Below, piece by piece: positions 36,699-47,769 of a stretch of 64,000 bases of DNA. Made by a program: the position numbers and the translations under genes. Below the pieces are notes generated by a model, which saw nothing but the letters and a program-made list of their open reading frames with translations, searched no databases and was not told the origin of the DNA. Source of the DNA: DSWT01 sp035420085 (GTDB lineage: Bacteria > Chloroflexota > Anaerolineae > B4-G1 > SLSP01). The stretch lies in NCBI GenBank assembly GCA_035420085.1, contig DAOLUH010000023.1, positions 15,947-79,946 on the forward strand. The letters are read 5' to 3'. Position 1 is the first letter of the stretch. Every line of letters begins with the position of its first letter.

Positions 36699-36740
36699 GG
36701 TGTTTTGTGGCGGCGGATATATCCGCCGCCACAAAACACC
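36699..36740. repeat. Perfect 42-bp palindrome upstream of uvrA
   Basis: Two 21-base arms (GGTGTTTTGTGGCGGCGGAT... and complement) meet with no loop. Read on the minus strand it is followed by TTTTT, so it works as a terminator in that direction, blocking antisense transcription out of the uvrA promoter region. It could also be a mobile palindromic repeat or cruciform. Confidence 0.85.
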
Positions 36741-36747
36741 TCTAATG

Positions 36748-36756
36748 TGCTATAAT
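36748..36756 (+). promoter_or_regulatory. Extended -10 promoter of uvrA
   Basis: TG-C-TATAAT (36748-36756) is a consensus extended -10. The -35 position would fall inside the palindrome arm and has no TTGACA. No SOS (LexA) box of a known type was seen. Confidence 0.6.
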
Positions 36757-36791
36757 GGTCTGTTGCAATGTTGACGGATATGGGGGCAGGT

Positions 36792-39698
<2,907 letters not shown>

Positions 39699-39700
39699 AG

Positions 39701-39749
39701 CGTAAAACGTGAAGCGTAAAACGTAAAACGTAAAACGTGAAGCGTAAAA
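39701..39749. repeat. Seven tandem heptamers (CGTRAAR)
   Basis: CGTAAAA and CGTGAAG units repeat seven times, starting two bases after the uvrA stop. The rest of the 240-base gap to the next gene holds no gene; it ends in the ribosome site of the GH4 gene (CTGGAGG). Confidence 0.9.
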
Positions 39750-39939
39750 GTGGATGGCGGCTTCCGCCCGTCTTTAGAGATGCTTTGTTCTTTCTTTGGC
39801 CTCTTTCCGTTGGATTTTGTATAACGCGCAATCCATGCTACTATACCACCTGCAGACGCTTTATCCCTGTCAAACTGCAACTTTTAACGTGTAACCTTAA
39901 ACTTTCCCGCACATATTTCACTTCTGGAGGTAAATTTCT

Positions 39940-41265
39940 ATGACAAAAATCGCTTTTATTGGCGCCGGTAGTTTCGGCTTTACGCGCAGTTTGGTGCGCG
40001 ACATACTGACGTTCCCCCTGCTGGAGGACGCGACGCTGGCGTTGATGGACATTGACGCCGAGCGGCTGGACTTCATCAACCAGGCGGTCAATCGCATTGT
40101 GACCGAGGGGAAGCGCCCCGCGAAGGTGATGGCGACGATGGATCGCGCCGAGGCGTTGGAAGGCGCGGACGCCGTCATTGTCACGATCCTGGCCGGCGGC
40201 GTGGATGTGTGGCAGCATGACATCCTCATCCCCAAAAAGTACGGTGTGGACACGAACGTGGGCGACACGCGCGGCCCATCGGGCATCTTCCGCGCCCTGC
40301 GCACGATCCCGGTGATGCTGGGCATCGTCAAGGACATGGAAAAGTATTGCCCCAAGGCGACCATGCTCAATTACACTAACCCGATGGCGATGTTGTGCCG
40401 GGCGATGCAGCGCGAATCCTTCATCCCGTTGACCGGTCTGTGCCACAGCGTCCAGGGCACAGCTCACATGCTCGCCCACTGGATCGGCGCGCCGATGGAC
40501 GAGATCACTTACACGTGCGCGGGCATCAATCACCTGGCGTGGTACGTCAAGTACGAGTGGAACGGCGTGGACGCCTACCCGCTCATCCGCAAGGCCATCA
40601 CCGAGAACCCGGACATCTACAACGAGGAGCAGGTGCGCAACGAGATGTTCCTGCACCTGGATTACTACGTCACCGAGTCCAGCGGGCACAACTCCGAGTA
40701 CAACTGGTGGTTCCGCAAACGGCCCGACCTCATCGAGAAGTACTGCACGCACGGGACGGGTTGGAATCCCGGTCACTACGCCTACATCCTCGACGAGTAC
40801 CGCAAACGCGCCGACGATTGGAAGGACGGCATCCGCGAATGGCTCGCGCGGGAGACGATTGACCTGGAACGCGGTCACGAGTACGCCTCGTACATCATCA
40901 ACGCGCTGCAAGGCGGGGAAATCTTCCAGTTCAACGGCAACGTGCCCAACACCGGCCTCATCACCAATCTGCCGGACGGCGTGTGTGTGGAAGTGCCGGT
41001 CTACGTGGACAAAGGCGGCCTGCATGCGGTGCATGTCGGCGCCCTGCCGCGCCAGGTCGCGCCACTGAACCAGGTCGTCGTCGCCACCGAAGAGATGGCC
41101 GTCGAGGCCGCCCTCACCGGCGACCCACGCCTCGTTTTCCACGCCATCGCCAGCGACCCACTCACCGCCGCCGTGCTCTCGTTGGCGGAGATCAAGCAGA
41201 TGGTCAACGAGATGTTGGCGCAAAACAAGGATTACCTGCCGCAGTTCAAACATTTCGCAGCGTAA
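39940..41265 (+). CDS. GH4-family glycosidase, alpha-galactosidase type
   Basis: NAD+- and Mn2+-dependent glycoside hydrolase of family 4. The 441 residues show the Rossmann start IGAGSFGFTRSLVRDIL (7-23), an Asp at the NAD-adenine site (ALMDID), NYTNPMAM (144-151), and the metal ligands C168 (GLCHS) and H198 (GINHLAW). The GLCHSVQGT form is typical of the alpha-galactosidase/glucuronidase branch rather than phospho-glycosidases, so free galactosides are the likely substrate, in the cytoplasm. The start ATG 39940 has CTGGAGG nine bases upstream. No transporter gene is adjacent. The two sugar-acid operons further right may process released sugars, but this is inference. Confidence 0.88.
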   Translation: MTKIAFIGAGSFGFTRSLVRDILTFPLLEDATLALMDIDAERLDFINQAVNRIVTEGKRPAKVMATMDRAEALEGADAVIVTILAGGVDVWQHDILIPKKYGVDTNVGDTRGPSGIFRALRTIPVMLGIVKDMEKYCPKATMLNYTNPMAMLCRAMQRESFIPLTGLCHSVQGTAHMLAHWIGAPMDEITYTCAGINHLAWYVKYEWNGVDAYPLIRKAITENPDIYNEEQVRNEMFLHLDYYVTESSGHNSEYNWWFRKRPDLIEKYCTHGTGWNPGHYAYILDEYRKRADDWKDGIREWLARETIDLERGHEYASYIINALQGGEIFQFNGNVPNTGLITNLPDGVCVEVPVYVDKGGLHAVHVGALPRQVAPLNQVVVATEEMAVEAALTGDPRLVFHAIASDPLTAAVLSLAEIKQMVNEMLAQNKDYLPQFKHFAA

Positions 41266-41280
41266 ATCATCAGTGTTTCA

Positions 41281-41347
41281 TCAGCAGATTGAGCAGATTA
41301 AGCAGATTTACGCACACTTAATCTGCTCAATCTGCTTAATCTGCTGA
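41281..41347. repeat. Inverted repeat built from 9-bp AGCAGATTR units
   Basis: Two 28-base arms (41281-41308 and 41320-41347) are complementary except at two positions, with an 11-base loop. Each arm is itself three tandem AGCAGATT(G/A/T) nonamers. It begins 15 bases after the GH4 stop and ends 14 bases before the flavodoxin start, so it may terminate or stabilise the GH4 mRNA. Confidence 0.85.
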
Positions 41348-41361
41348 CTAAAGGAAGACCT

Positions 41362-41907
41362 ATGGGGAAAATTCTCGTGCTCTACGACAGTACGACCGGC
41401 AACACCGCGCAAATGGCCGAATACGTGGCCGAGGGCGCGCGGGAGATCAACGGCATGGAAGTGCGCCTGCGCTCCGTGGATGAGGCAAGTATGGACGACA
41501 TCCTCTGGGCCGACGGCATCGCCTGTGGGACGCCGACCTACGTGGGCGTGGTCTCGTGGAAAATGAAGAAATTCTGGGACGACATCGCGCATCACGTCTG
41601 GGGACAAATGGACGGCAAAATCGGCTGCGCCTTCTCCACCTCCGGCGGCTGGGGCGGCGGCGCGGAACTGACGTGCCTCTCACTTCTGGTGATGATGATG
41701 AACGTGGGGATGCTCACCTTCGGCGTGACAGACTACACCGGTCCGCAGTTCACCCTCCACTACGGCGCAGTGACGGCGGGCAAACCCCGCGAGGAGAAAG
41801 AAATCGCCGCCGCGCGCCGGCTCGGCAAGCGCCTGGCGCAGTGGGTGGCGGTGTATGTCGACGGGCGCGCGGATCTGCGGCCCGGGCCGATGAAGTCGCG
41901 GGGATAA
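41362..41907 (+). CDS. Flavodoxin / WrbA-like flavoprotein
   Basis: Predicted FMN-binding electron carrier or NAD(P)H:quinone oxidoreductase of the flavodoxin fold. The 181 residues begin with KILVLYDSTTGNTAQMAEYV, the FMN phosphate loop (STTGNT). ACGTPTYVGVVSWKMKKFWDD matches the isoalloxazine-contact loop of WrbA-like proteins, and STSGGWGGGAELT the later ribityl/ring loop. It ends in a basic Arg/Gly tail. The start ATG 41362 follows AAAGGAAG. It lies close to the GH4 gene but a hairpin-forming repeat separates the two. The exact electron donor cannot be judged. Confidence 0.85.
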   Translation: MGKILVLYDSTTGNTAQMAEYVAEGAREINGMEVRLRSVDEASMDDILWADGIACGTPTYVGVVSWKMKKFWDDIAHHVWGQMDGKIGCAFSTSGGWGGGAELTCLSLLVMMMNVGMLTFGVTDYTGPQFTLHYGAVTAGKPREEKEIAAARRLGKRLAQWVAVYVDGRADLRPGPMKSRG

Positions 41908-41924
41908 AAATGGATCGTTTGGGG

Positions 41925-41930
41925 TATAAT
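41925..41930 (+). promoter_or_regulatory. Candidate -10 box for the DUF433/DUF5615 pair
   Basis: TATAAT at 41925-41930 precedes the DUF433 start by 33 bases; no convincing -35 box, so this is tentative. Confidence 0.35.
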
Positions 41931-41963
41931 TAAAGAAAAAAAACAGCAAAGGGAGATATTGCG

Positions 41964-42182
41964 ATGTTTGATCGGATTACCCTGGATCCTGAAGTTTGTG
42001 GTGGCAAACCTTGTATTCGTGGTTTGCGCTTTCCGCTCTCTCGCTTGCTGGGATTGTTAGCTTCTGGTGAAACGCCAGAAACGATTTTACAGGCGTATCC
42101 ATACCTGGAAGTAGAGGATATTCAGGCTGCTTTGGAGTATGCTGCTCGTCTTGCAGAATCTCCTGTGCTAGAGTTGGCGTAA
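41964..42182 (+). CDS. DUF433 antitoxin-like protein
   Basis: A 72-residue protein with the full DUF433 pattern: DPEVCGGKPCIRGLRFPLSRLLGLLASGETPETIL and AYPYLEVEDIQAALEYAA. Such proteins are small helix-turn-helix-like partners of DUF5615 PIN-like nucleases and are regarded as antitoxins. The start ATG follows GGGAG. Its stop codon overlaps the next start (TAATG at 42180), which couples their translation. The pair has lower GC and less biased codons than neighbouring genes, fitting horizontal transfer. Confidence 0.85.
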   Translation: MFDRITLDPEVCGGKPCIRGLRFPLSRLLGLLASGETPETILQAYPYLEVEDIQAALEYAARLAESPVLELA

Positions 42183-42559
42183 TGAAAGCTCTGTTGCATA
42201 TGCCGGTTTCGGCGATGCTGCTGGGTATTTTGCAGGCTTATGGATATTCAGGCGTGCATGCTTGTCAGATCGGTATGGCTCGCGCTTCTGACGAGGAATT
42301 GCTGGCGATGGCTCGCGCCGAGGCGCGTATTGTCATCACGGCAGATTTAGATTTCCCGCAGCTTTTGGCTCTCAGTTCCTTGAATGGCCCCGGTATTATT
42401 CTATTTCGTGGCGGCAATTACTCCGACGCAGAGATGTGTGATTTACTTGAGCGCGTTTTGCAAGAGGTGCAGCCGAATGTTATAGAACATTCCGTGTGTG
42501 TCGTAGATAAAAAGCGTATTCGTGTGACTCCATTGCCACTGAAACGCAAGATAAAGTGA
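42182..42559 (+). CDS. DUF5615 PIN-like toxin homologue, first Asp replaced
   Basis: A 125-residue protein of the DUF5615 PIN-like family, the usual partner of DUF433: RASDEELLAMARAEARIVITADLDFPQL is the canonical middle with the D of TADLDF, then GPGIILFRG. The N-terminus reads MKALLHMPVSAML where active members have MKFLLDxNLS, so the first catalytic Asp is replaced by His. It may therefore be an inactive nuclease, or a variant metal site. It overlaps the antitoxin stop by one base (TAATG). A hairpin terminator follows at 42576. Confidence 0.82.
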   Translation: MKALLHMPVSAMLLGILQAYGYSGVHACQIGMARASDEELLAMARAEARIVITADLDFPQLLALSSLNGPGIILFRGGNYSDAEMCDLLERVLQEVQPNVIEHSVCVVDKKRIRVTPLPLKRKIK

Positions 42560-42575
42560 AAGACCGCTAGAAAAA

Positions 42576-42598
42576 CGCCCTACTTGTAGAGTAGGGCG
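42576..42598 (+). terminator. Short stem-loop after the toxin-antitoxin pair
   Basis: CGCCCTAC (42576-42583) and GTAGGGCG (42591-42598) form a perfect 8-bp stem with a 7-base loop, preceded by AAAAA and followed by CTTGCTT. Confidence 0.55.
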
Positions 42599-42626
42599 CT
42601 TGCTTATCATCATCTGGGAGGACAAT

Positions 42627-45600
42627 ATGATGAATACCACCGTCAAAGCCTGGGAAGAAACCATCACCTTCCCCACCTACACCCCGCCACCCGCCGATCT
42701 GAACCCGATGTACCTCGACAAGCGGGTGAACCAGGGGACGAGCGGGCGCGTCTACCCGCAGCCGTTCACCGACAAGCTTGCCAGCGAGAGCGCGCCGCAG
42801 ACGTATCAGGCCGTTTATCTGGAAAATGAGTACATCCGCCTGATGATGCTCCCGCAAATCGGCGGGCGCATCCACGAGGCGGTGGACAAGACCACCGGCT
42901 ACAACTTCATCTACCGCCAGCACGTGATCAAACCGGCGCTCATCGGCCTGTTTGGCGCGTGGATTTCCGGCGGGATTGAGTTCAACTGGCCGCAGCATCA
43001 CCGCCCGTCCACGTTTATGCCCACGCAGCACCTCATCGAGGAAAAATCCGACGGCAGTGTGACTGTCTGGATGAGCGAGAACGATCCGCTGCAACGGATG
43101 AAGGGCATGGTCGGCATCTGCCTTTACCCCGGCAAGGCGTTTTTTGAGATGAAGGTGCAGCTCTACAACCGCACGCCGGAGGTGCAGACCTTCCTGTGGT
43201 GGGTCAACGTCGGCGTCCACGTCCACGAGCAGTACCAGGTTTTCTTCCCGCCGGACGTGACCGTTGTGACTGACCACTCCAAACGGTCAATGTCGCATTT
43301 CCCCATCGCCACGGGCAACTACTACGGCGTGGATTTCTCCAACGACGGGGCCGGCACAGACATCAGTTGGTACAAGAACATCCCCGTGCCCACATCATAC
43401 TTCGTGTGGGAGACGAACTATGACCACTTCGGCGGTTACGACCATCGCGCCGACGCTGGCATTGTCCACGTCGCCAACCGCTTCATCGCGCCCGGCAAGA
43501 AGATGTTCACCTGGGGCGCAGGCGAATTCGCCAAAGGCTGGGAGGCTAACCTCACCGACGCCGATGGCCCATACATCGAGCTGATGGCCGGCGTCTACAC
43601 CGACAACCAGCCCGACTTTTCGTGGCTTCAACCCTACGAGACCAAGACCTTCAGCCAGTTCTGGTATCCCATCCAGAAGATTGGCCCGGCGAAGAATGCA
43701 AATCGGCGTTGTGCGGTAAATCTCGAAATCAAAAAATCTGCGAATCAGCAAATCGCAAAGGTAGGCGTGGTAGCGACAGAGGTTTTTGAGGACTCGCTTG
43801 TTACACTGGTTGCCGATGAAAATACGTTGTTGGAGAAGACCGTAACGCTTGCGCCGGATGCGCCGTTTGTGGCGGAAGTAATGCTGCCGGAGGGCGTAGC
43901 GGAGACAGAGCTGTTGTTGCGCGTGTGCGATGCCACCGGGCAGGAGATCATCCGCTACGCGCCGCAAATCGTGGAGCAGCCGCCCCTGCCGGAAGCGAAA
44001 ACCCCGCCACCCCCGCCGGAGACCTTCGACAGCATTGAGGACCTCTACCTCACCGGCCTGCACCTCGAACAGTACCGTCATCCGACGATTGAGCCGGAGC
44101 CGTACTGGGAGGCTGCGTTGGCGAAGGATCCCACCGACGTGCGCTGCAACAACGCGCTGGGCCTGGTGTACTTCCGGCGTGGGAACTTCGAGAAGGCCAT
44201 TGCCCACTTCCGCACGGCCATTGACAAACTCACGCGCCGCAACCCCAACCCGCGCGACGGCGAGGTTTTCTTCAACCTGGGGCAGGCGCTCAAGTTCAGC
44301 GGCGACCTTGGCGGGGCCTACGCCGCCTTCTACAAAGCCATCTGGAGCTACGCCTGGCAGGCCGCCAGCTACTACGCCCTCGCCGAAATTGATCTGCTGC
44401 GCGGCGATTTCGTGACCGCGCTAGAGCATGTGAACCGCGCTCTCATCACCAACACGCTGAATATGAAGGCGCGCAATCTCAAGGCTGCCATCCTGCGTCA
44501 TCTGGGTCGTCTCAATGAAGCCGCTGCGCTGTGCTGCGAGACCGTCAGCCTGGATCCGCTGGATATGGGGTCGCGCAACGAGATTGTTTTGCAGAGCCGG
44601 GCGAAGGGGAGCACGGCGGCGCAGAGCCAGCTCGCCGAATTGATGGCGCTGCTGCGCGTCTCCGATCCGCTGTCTGAAATTCAAGCCTATCTCGATATGG
44701 CCTTTGATTACGCCAACGCCGGATTGTGGGATGAGGCTGCCGACGTTCTCGCGCGCGTGGTTGGACCGGATGCCACGGGATTTCCGACTGTGTTGTACGC
44801 CCTGGGTTATTTCGCCCATCGTCAGGGACGCGACGATGAGGCTCGCGCGCTGTATGGCAAAGCCTCGGCGCAACCCACCGACTACTGTTTCCCCGTGCGG
44901 CTTGAGGAGATGGTCATCTTGCAGCACGCGCAATCGCTCTTCCCAGACGATCCCATCATCGCTTACTACCTCGGCGATCTGTACTACGACAAACACCGTC
45001 CAGAAGAAGCCATTGCGCAGTGGGAGATTGCCGTGAAGGGTGCGCCCGGTTTCTCGATTCCCTGGCGCAACCTGGGTATCGCCGCCTACAATGTGCTGCA
45101 CGATCCACAGCGTGCCATCGCCTGCTACGAAACGGCGTTCGCCGCTCATCCGCAGGATGGGCGCGTGCTCGGTGAACTCGATCAACTGTTGCAGCGGACG
45201 GGCGTTTCAGCCAAAGCACGACTGGAACGCCTTGAGCAGCACCTCGACCTGGTGCGCGACCGCGACGACCTTTCCGTGGAACTGGTCACGCTCTACAATC
45301 AGACCGGACAACCGCAGAAGGCCCTCGACTACGCGCTCTCGCGTCGCTTCCACCCGTGGGAGGGCGGCACGGGGCGCATCTCCGCGCAGTATGTGACGGC
45401 GCACTGGCTGCTGGCGCAAAACGCCCTCGCTGCGGACGACGCGCAAACTGCGCTCACGCACTGTCAAACGGCGCTGGCCCCCTATCCCGACAACCTCGGC
45501 GAGCGCAAGCACCTGCACTGGTCGGATGCTCACGTCCGCTATACGATGGGGCTGGCGCAGCAGGCTCTCGGCGACGCTGACGGCGCGCGCGCCAGCTTCG

Positions 45601-45953
45601 AGAGCGTCCTCGCGGCGCACGGTTGGTCGGCGGAACTGCCATACTACCAGGCGTTGGCGCTCAAATCGCTTGGTCGCGCGGATGAAGCTGAAACCCGGCT
45701 CACCGAAATGCTGGAACGCGCCACCCGCCAGCTTGAAGAGCAAGCCAAACAAGGCTTCGCCACCTCCGTCCCGCAGTTCGTCTTCGCCGAAGAAGATATG
45801 GAGACGCGGCGGCGCACTCACCTCACCTACACCATCGGCCTGGCGCACCTGGGCTTGGGCCACGCAGCGGAAGCCAAAGCGGCGTTTGAGACCGTATTGG
45901 GACGCGACCCGAACCACTTCGGCGCGCAGTTGGCTTTGCGTGAATTGAAATAA
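42627..45953 (+). CDS. DUF5107-type carbohydrate-associated domain plus TPR protein
   Basis: A 1108-residue cytoplasmic protein (no signal peptide). Residues about 15-360 match the DUF5107 pattern: ENEYIRLMMLPQIGGRIHEAVDK, GAWISGGIEFNWP, and WWVNVGVHVHEQYQVFFPP, a mutarotase-like beta-sandwich often with sugar-active genes. Residues about 470-1100 are a series of TPR helical repeats, such as YFRRGNFEKAIAHFRTAI, and the end is FGAQLALRELK. The start is ATG 42627, five bases from GGGAGG; a second ATG follows at 42630. Its molecular function is unknown; the domain and the nearby GH4 enzyme suggest carbohydrate metabolism. An AT-rich patch near 43690-43765 looks like an inserted repeat read in frame. 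Confidence 0.75.
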   Translation: MMNTTVKAWEETITFPTYTPPPADLNPMYLDKRVNQGTSGRVYPQPFTDKLASESAPQTYQAVYLENEYIRLMMLPQIGGRIHEAVDKTTGYNFIYRQHVIKPALIGLFGAWISGGIEFNWPQHHRPSTFMPTQHLIEEKSDGSVTVWMSENDPLQRMKGMVGICLYPGKAFFEMKVQLYNRTPEVQTFLWWVNVGVHVHEQYQVFFPPDVTVVTDHSKRSMSHFPIATGNYYGVDFSNDGAGTDISWYKNIPVPTSYFVWETNYDHFGGYDHRADAGIVHVANRFIAPGKKMFTWGAGEFAKGWEANLTDADGPYIELMAGVYTDNQPDFSWLQPYETKTFSQFWYPIQKIGPAKNANRRCAVNLEIKKSANQQIAKVGVVATEVFEDSLVTLVADENTLLEKTVTLAPDAPFVAEVMLPEGVAETELLLRVCDATGQEIIRYAPQIVEQPPLPEAKTPPPPPETFDSIEDLYLTGLHLEQYRHPTIEPEPYWEAALAKDPTDVRCNNALGLVYFRRGNFEKAIAHFRTAIDKLTRRNPNPRDGEVFFNLGQALKFSGDLGGAYAAFYKAIWSYAWQAASYYALAEIDLLRGDFVTALEHVNRALITNTLNMKARNLKAAILRHLGRLNEAAALCCETVSLDPLDMGSRNEIVLQSRAKGSTAAQSQLAELMALLRVSDPLSEIQAYLDMAFDYANAGLWDEAADVLARVVGPDATGFPTVLYALGYFAHRQGRDDEARALYGKASAQPTDYCFPVRLEEMVILQHAQSLFPDDPIIAYYLGDLYYDKHRPEEAIAQWEIAVKGAPGFSIPWRNLGIAAYNVLHDPQRAIACYETAFAAHPQDGRVLGELDQLLQRTGVSAKARLERLEQHLDLVRDRDDLSVELVTLYNQTGQPQKALDYALSRRFHPWEGGTGRISAQYVTAHWLLAQNALAADDAQTALTHCQTALAPYPDNLGERKHLHWSDAHVRYTMGLAQQALGDADGARASFESVLAAHGWSAELPYYQALALKSLGRADEAETRLTEMLERATRQLEEQAKQGFATSVPQFVFAEEDMETRRRTHLTYTIGLAHLGLGHAAEAKAAFETVLGRDPNHFGAQLALRELK

Positions 45954-45963
45954 GTCAGTAAAA

Positions 45964-46014
45964 CGTGAAACGTAAAACGTAATGGTGTAAACTTATTACG
46001 TTTTACGTTTCACG
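45964..46014. repeat. Inverted heptamer repeat forming a 20-bp stem
   Basis: Arms CGTGAAACGTAAAACGTAAT (45964-45983) and its exact reverse complement (45995-46014), 11-base loop. It is built from the same CGTRAAR heptamers as at 8586 and 39701, and could act as a terminator between two co-directional genes. Confidence 0.85.
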
Positions 46015-46049
46015 CATTTTGTTTTACAGGGTGTGTGTTGGAGGCTTGT

Positions 46050-46937
46050 ATGCGCCTGGCAATCTTGGCCGACATCCACGGCAACCTCCCCGCGCTGGAA
46101 GCGGTGTTGGCGGATGCGCGCACGCAAGGCGTGGACGGCTACATCATCGCCGGGGATTTGCTCCTCGGCGCACCGTTTCCGCTGGAGACCCTGGACCGGC
46201 TCCGCAGCCTCGATGCCTGGATTATCCAGGGCAACAACGATGTCTACTTTACCCGTTACGACACGGGCGTCGCGCCGGCAACCTGGCAAACCCGCGCGCA
46301 GTGGGCGCCGTTGCGGTGGGGTTACGCCCGCCTGGACCGGGACGCGCTGGATTATCTCGCCGCATTGCCTGAACGATTGGTTGTAACGTTGCCCGGCGCC
46401 GCGCCGATTTGCGTGGTTCACGGGTCGCCGCGCGCTGTGGCGGAGGGCATTGTGCCGGATGCCCCGGAGATCAGGTGCAAATTTGCGCAGGCGCGGTCAA
46501 CGAACAATATCTACGTGGAAGACGCGCTGGCGCAGATCGCCGAACCGGTGTTGGTGTGCGGGCACACGCACATCGCGTGGAAGTACCGCCACAATGGACG
46601 GCTGGCGCTCAATCCCGGCGCGGTTGGCGGACCGATTGACGGGGTGGTAGGTGCGGAATACGCGCTGCTGACCTGGCAGGATGACCGCTGGACAGCGAAT
46701 TTGCGCGTGGTGGAGTATGACGTGGCTGCGCTCCTGGTCGCCTATCGGGAGAGCGGGATGTTGGCGGAGGGCGGCGCGATGGTGCGCGCGTTGATGCGCG
46801 GCATCGAAACCGGGCAGAATCACCCGTGGTATCTCGTCCTTCATGCCTTCGACCTGGCGGCGCAGGCCGGAATAGCGCACGATGGCGTCGTCCCCGATGA
46901 GATCTGGGAACGCGCTGCGGCAACGTTGGAAGGGTGA
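46050..46937 (+). CDS. Metallophosphoesterase (YfcE/calcineurin-like)
   Basis: A predicted two-metal phosphodiesterase of 295 residues. It starts at ATG 46050, five bases after GGAGG; an upstream TTG at 46035 would be within the ribosome site. Metal motifs are in order: LADIHGN (D8, H10), IIAGDLLLG (D36), IQGNND, VHGSPR and CGHTHI, then NPGAVGGP. The substrate cannot be told from sequence. The C-terminal 80 residues are an added helical segment. It converges on the M55 peptidase gene with a 10-base gap. Confidence 0.88.
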   Translation: MRLAILADIHGNLPALEAVLADARTQGVDGYIIAGDLLLGAPFPLETLDRLRSLDAWIIQGNNDVYFTRYDTGVAPATWQTRAQWAPLRWGYARLDRDALDYLAALPERLVVTLPGAAPICVVHGSPRAVAEGIVPDAPEIRCKFAQARSTNNIYVEDALAQIAEPVLVCGHTHIAWKYRHNGRLALNPGAVGGPIDGVVGAEYALLTWQDDRWTANLRVVEYDVAALLVAYRESGMLAEGGAMVRALMRGIETGQNHPWYLVLHAFDLAAQAGIAHDGVVPDEIWERAAATLEG

Positions 46938-46947
46938 CTGTACGAAG

Positions 46948-47748
46948 TTAGCGTAACACAAACATCAACGTCCGCGCAACCTCGAAGTAATCCGCCGTAT
47001 CGAAACTAACCGTGTGCGGCCCTTCTGCCCTGACGCCGGGGAAGAACGCCGCGCGGTAGGCGCTCGCGTGGTTGCGGTAGCAGATTTCGACGTGGAAGTG
47101 CTCCGGCAGCGGCAGTAGGCAACGGGACAGGTCGCCAGTGAGGGCCTGCTGCGCGCCTGCGCGGATCGCCTGGATGGCGCGCGTTGGGTGGATACTGATT
47201 GTGGAATTGCCGACGCCTTCTTTGATGGCGCACGTCCCGATGTGCGGGTTGAACGTTTGCGCGTGGCGGCATAGCCCGGCGTCGCCGGAGACAAAGACCA
47301 CCGGCACGCGCTTGAGCGAAGCGACGAAAGCGTGCAGCAAGAACTCCGACGCGAGTTGATCGTTGATTTTGAGGTACGTAATCCCTCTGTTCATCGTGTG
47401 CGCCAACGGATTGGCGTCCGATGCCGCCGGCGCGTGGTAGCCGATCATCATCACCGCCTGGAATGTTTCATCCAGCCCCGTGACCATGCTGAAAGGATGT
47501 CCGGCCCAGCCCCGGATGAGTCTGGCTTCCTGCGGGAGTCTGGCGGCGAGCAGGTTACGCGCCGAATCGTGGGCATCCTTGACCCAGATCTCGGTCGCGC
47601 CCGCTTCCAGCGCGCCCTCACAGGCGGCAGCGACTTCCGCCGTCATCTGCTCGCGGAATTCCGCGTAAGCCGCCTCGCCCTTTTCGGTTTCGTCCCAGTC
47701 GGTTGTCCCGGTAACGCCTTCAATGTCTGCGCTGATGTAGATTTTCAC
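46948..47748 (-). CDS. M55 family D-aminopeptidase (DppA-like)
   Basis: A predicted zinc D-aminopeptidase, a decameric enzyme that frees D-amino acids from short peptides such as those from cell walls. The 266 residues keep the family metal set: SADIEGVTG (D8, E10), KDAHDSARN (H60), MIGYHAPA (H105) and a Glu near 135. LAHTMNRGITYLKIND around the nucleophile region and FVSGDAGLCRHA also fit. The start is GTG 47748, with AGGAG about seven bases upstream. It follows the glycyl radical enzyme gene on the same strand, separated by a 222-base gap holding a MITE-like element. Confidence 0.9.
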   Translation of the reverse strand: MKIYISADIEGVTGTTDWDETEKGEAAYAEFREQMTAEVAAACEGALEAGATEIWVKDAHDSARNLLAARLPQEARLIRGWAGHPFSMVTGLDETFQAVMMIGYHAPAASDANPLAHTMNRGITYLKINDQLASEFLLHAFVASLKRVPVVFVSGDAGLCRHAQTFNPHIGTCAIKEGVGNSTISIHPTRAIQAIRAGAQQALTGDLSRCLLPLPEHFHVEICYRNHASAYRAAFFPGVRAEGPHTVSFDTADYFEVARTLMFVLR

Positions 47749-47769
47749 TGTGACTCTCCTGATTATGTA

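Noticed and set aside
36741..36791. LexA/SOS operator before uvrA
   Set aside because: No palindromic site of a known bacterial SOS type between the -10 box and the start; the 42-bp palindrome upstream is much longer than an operator.
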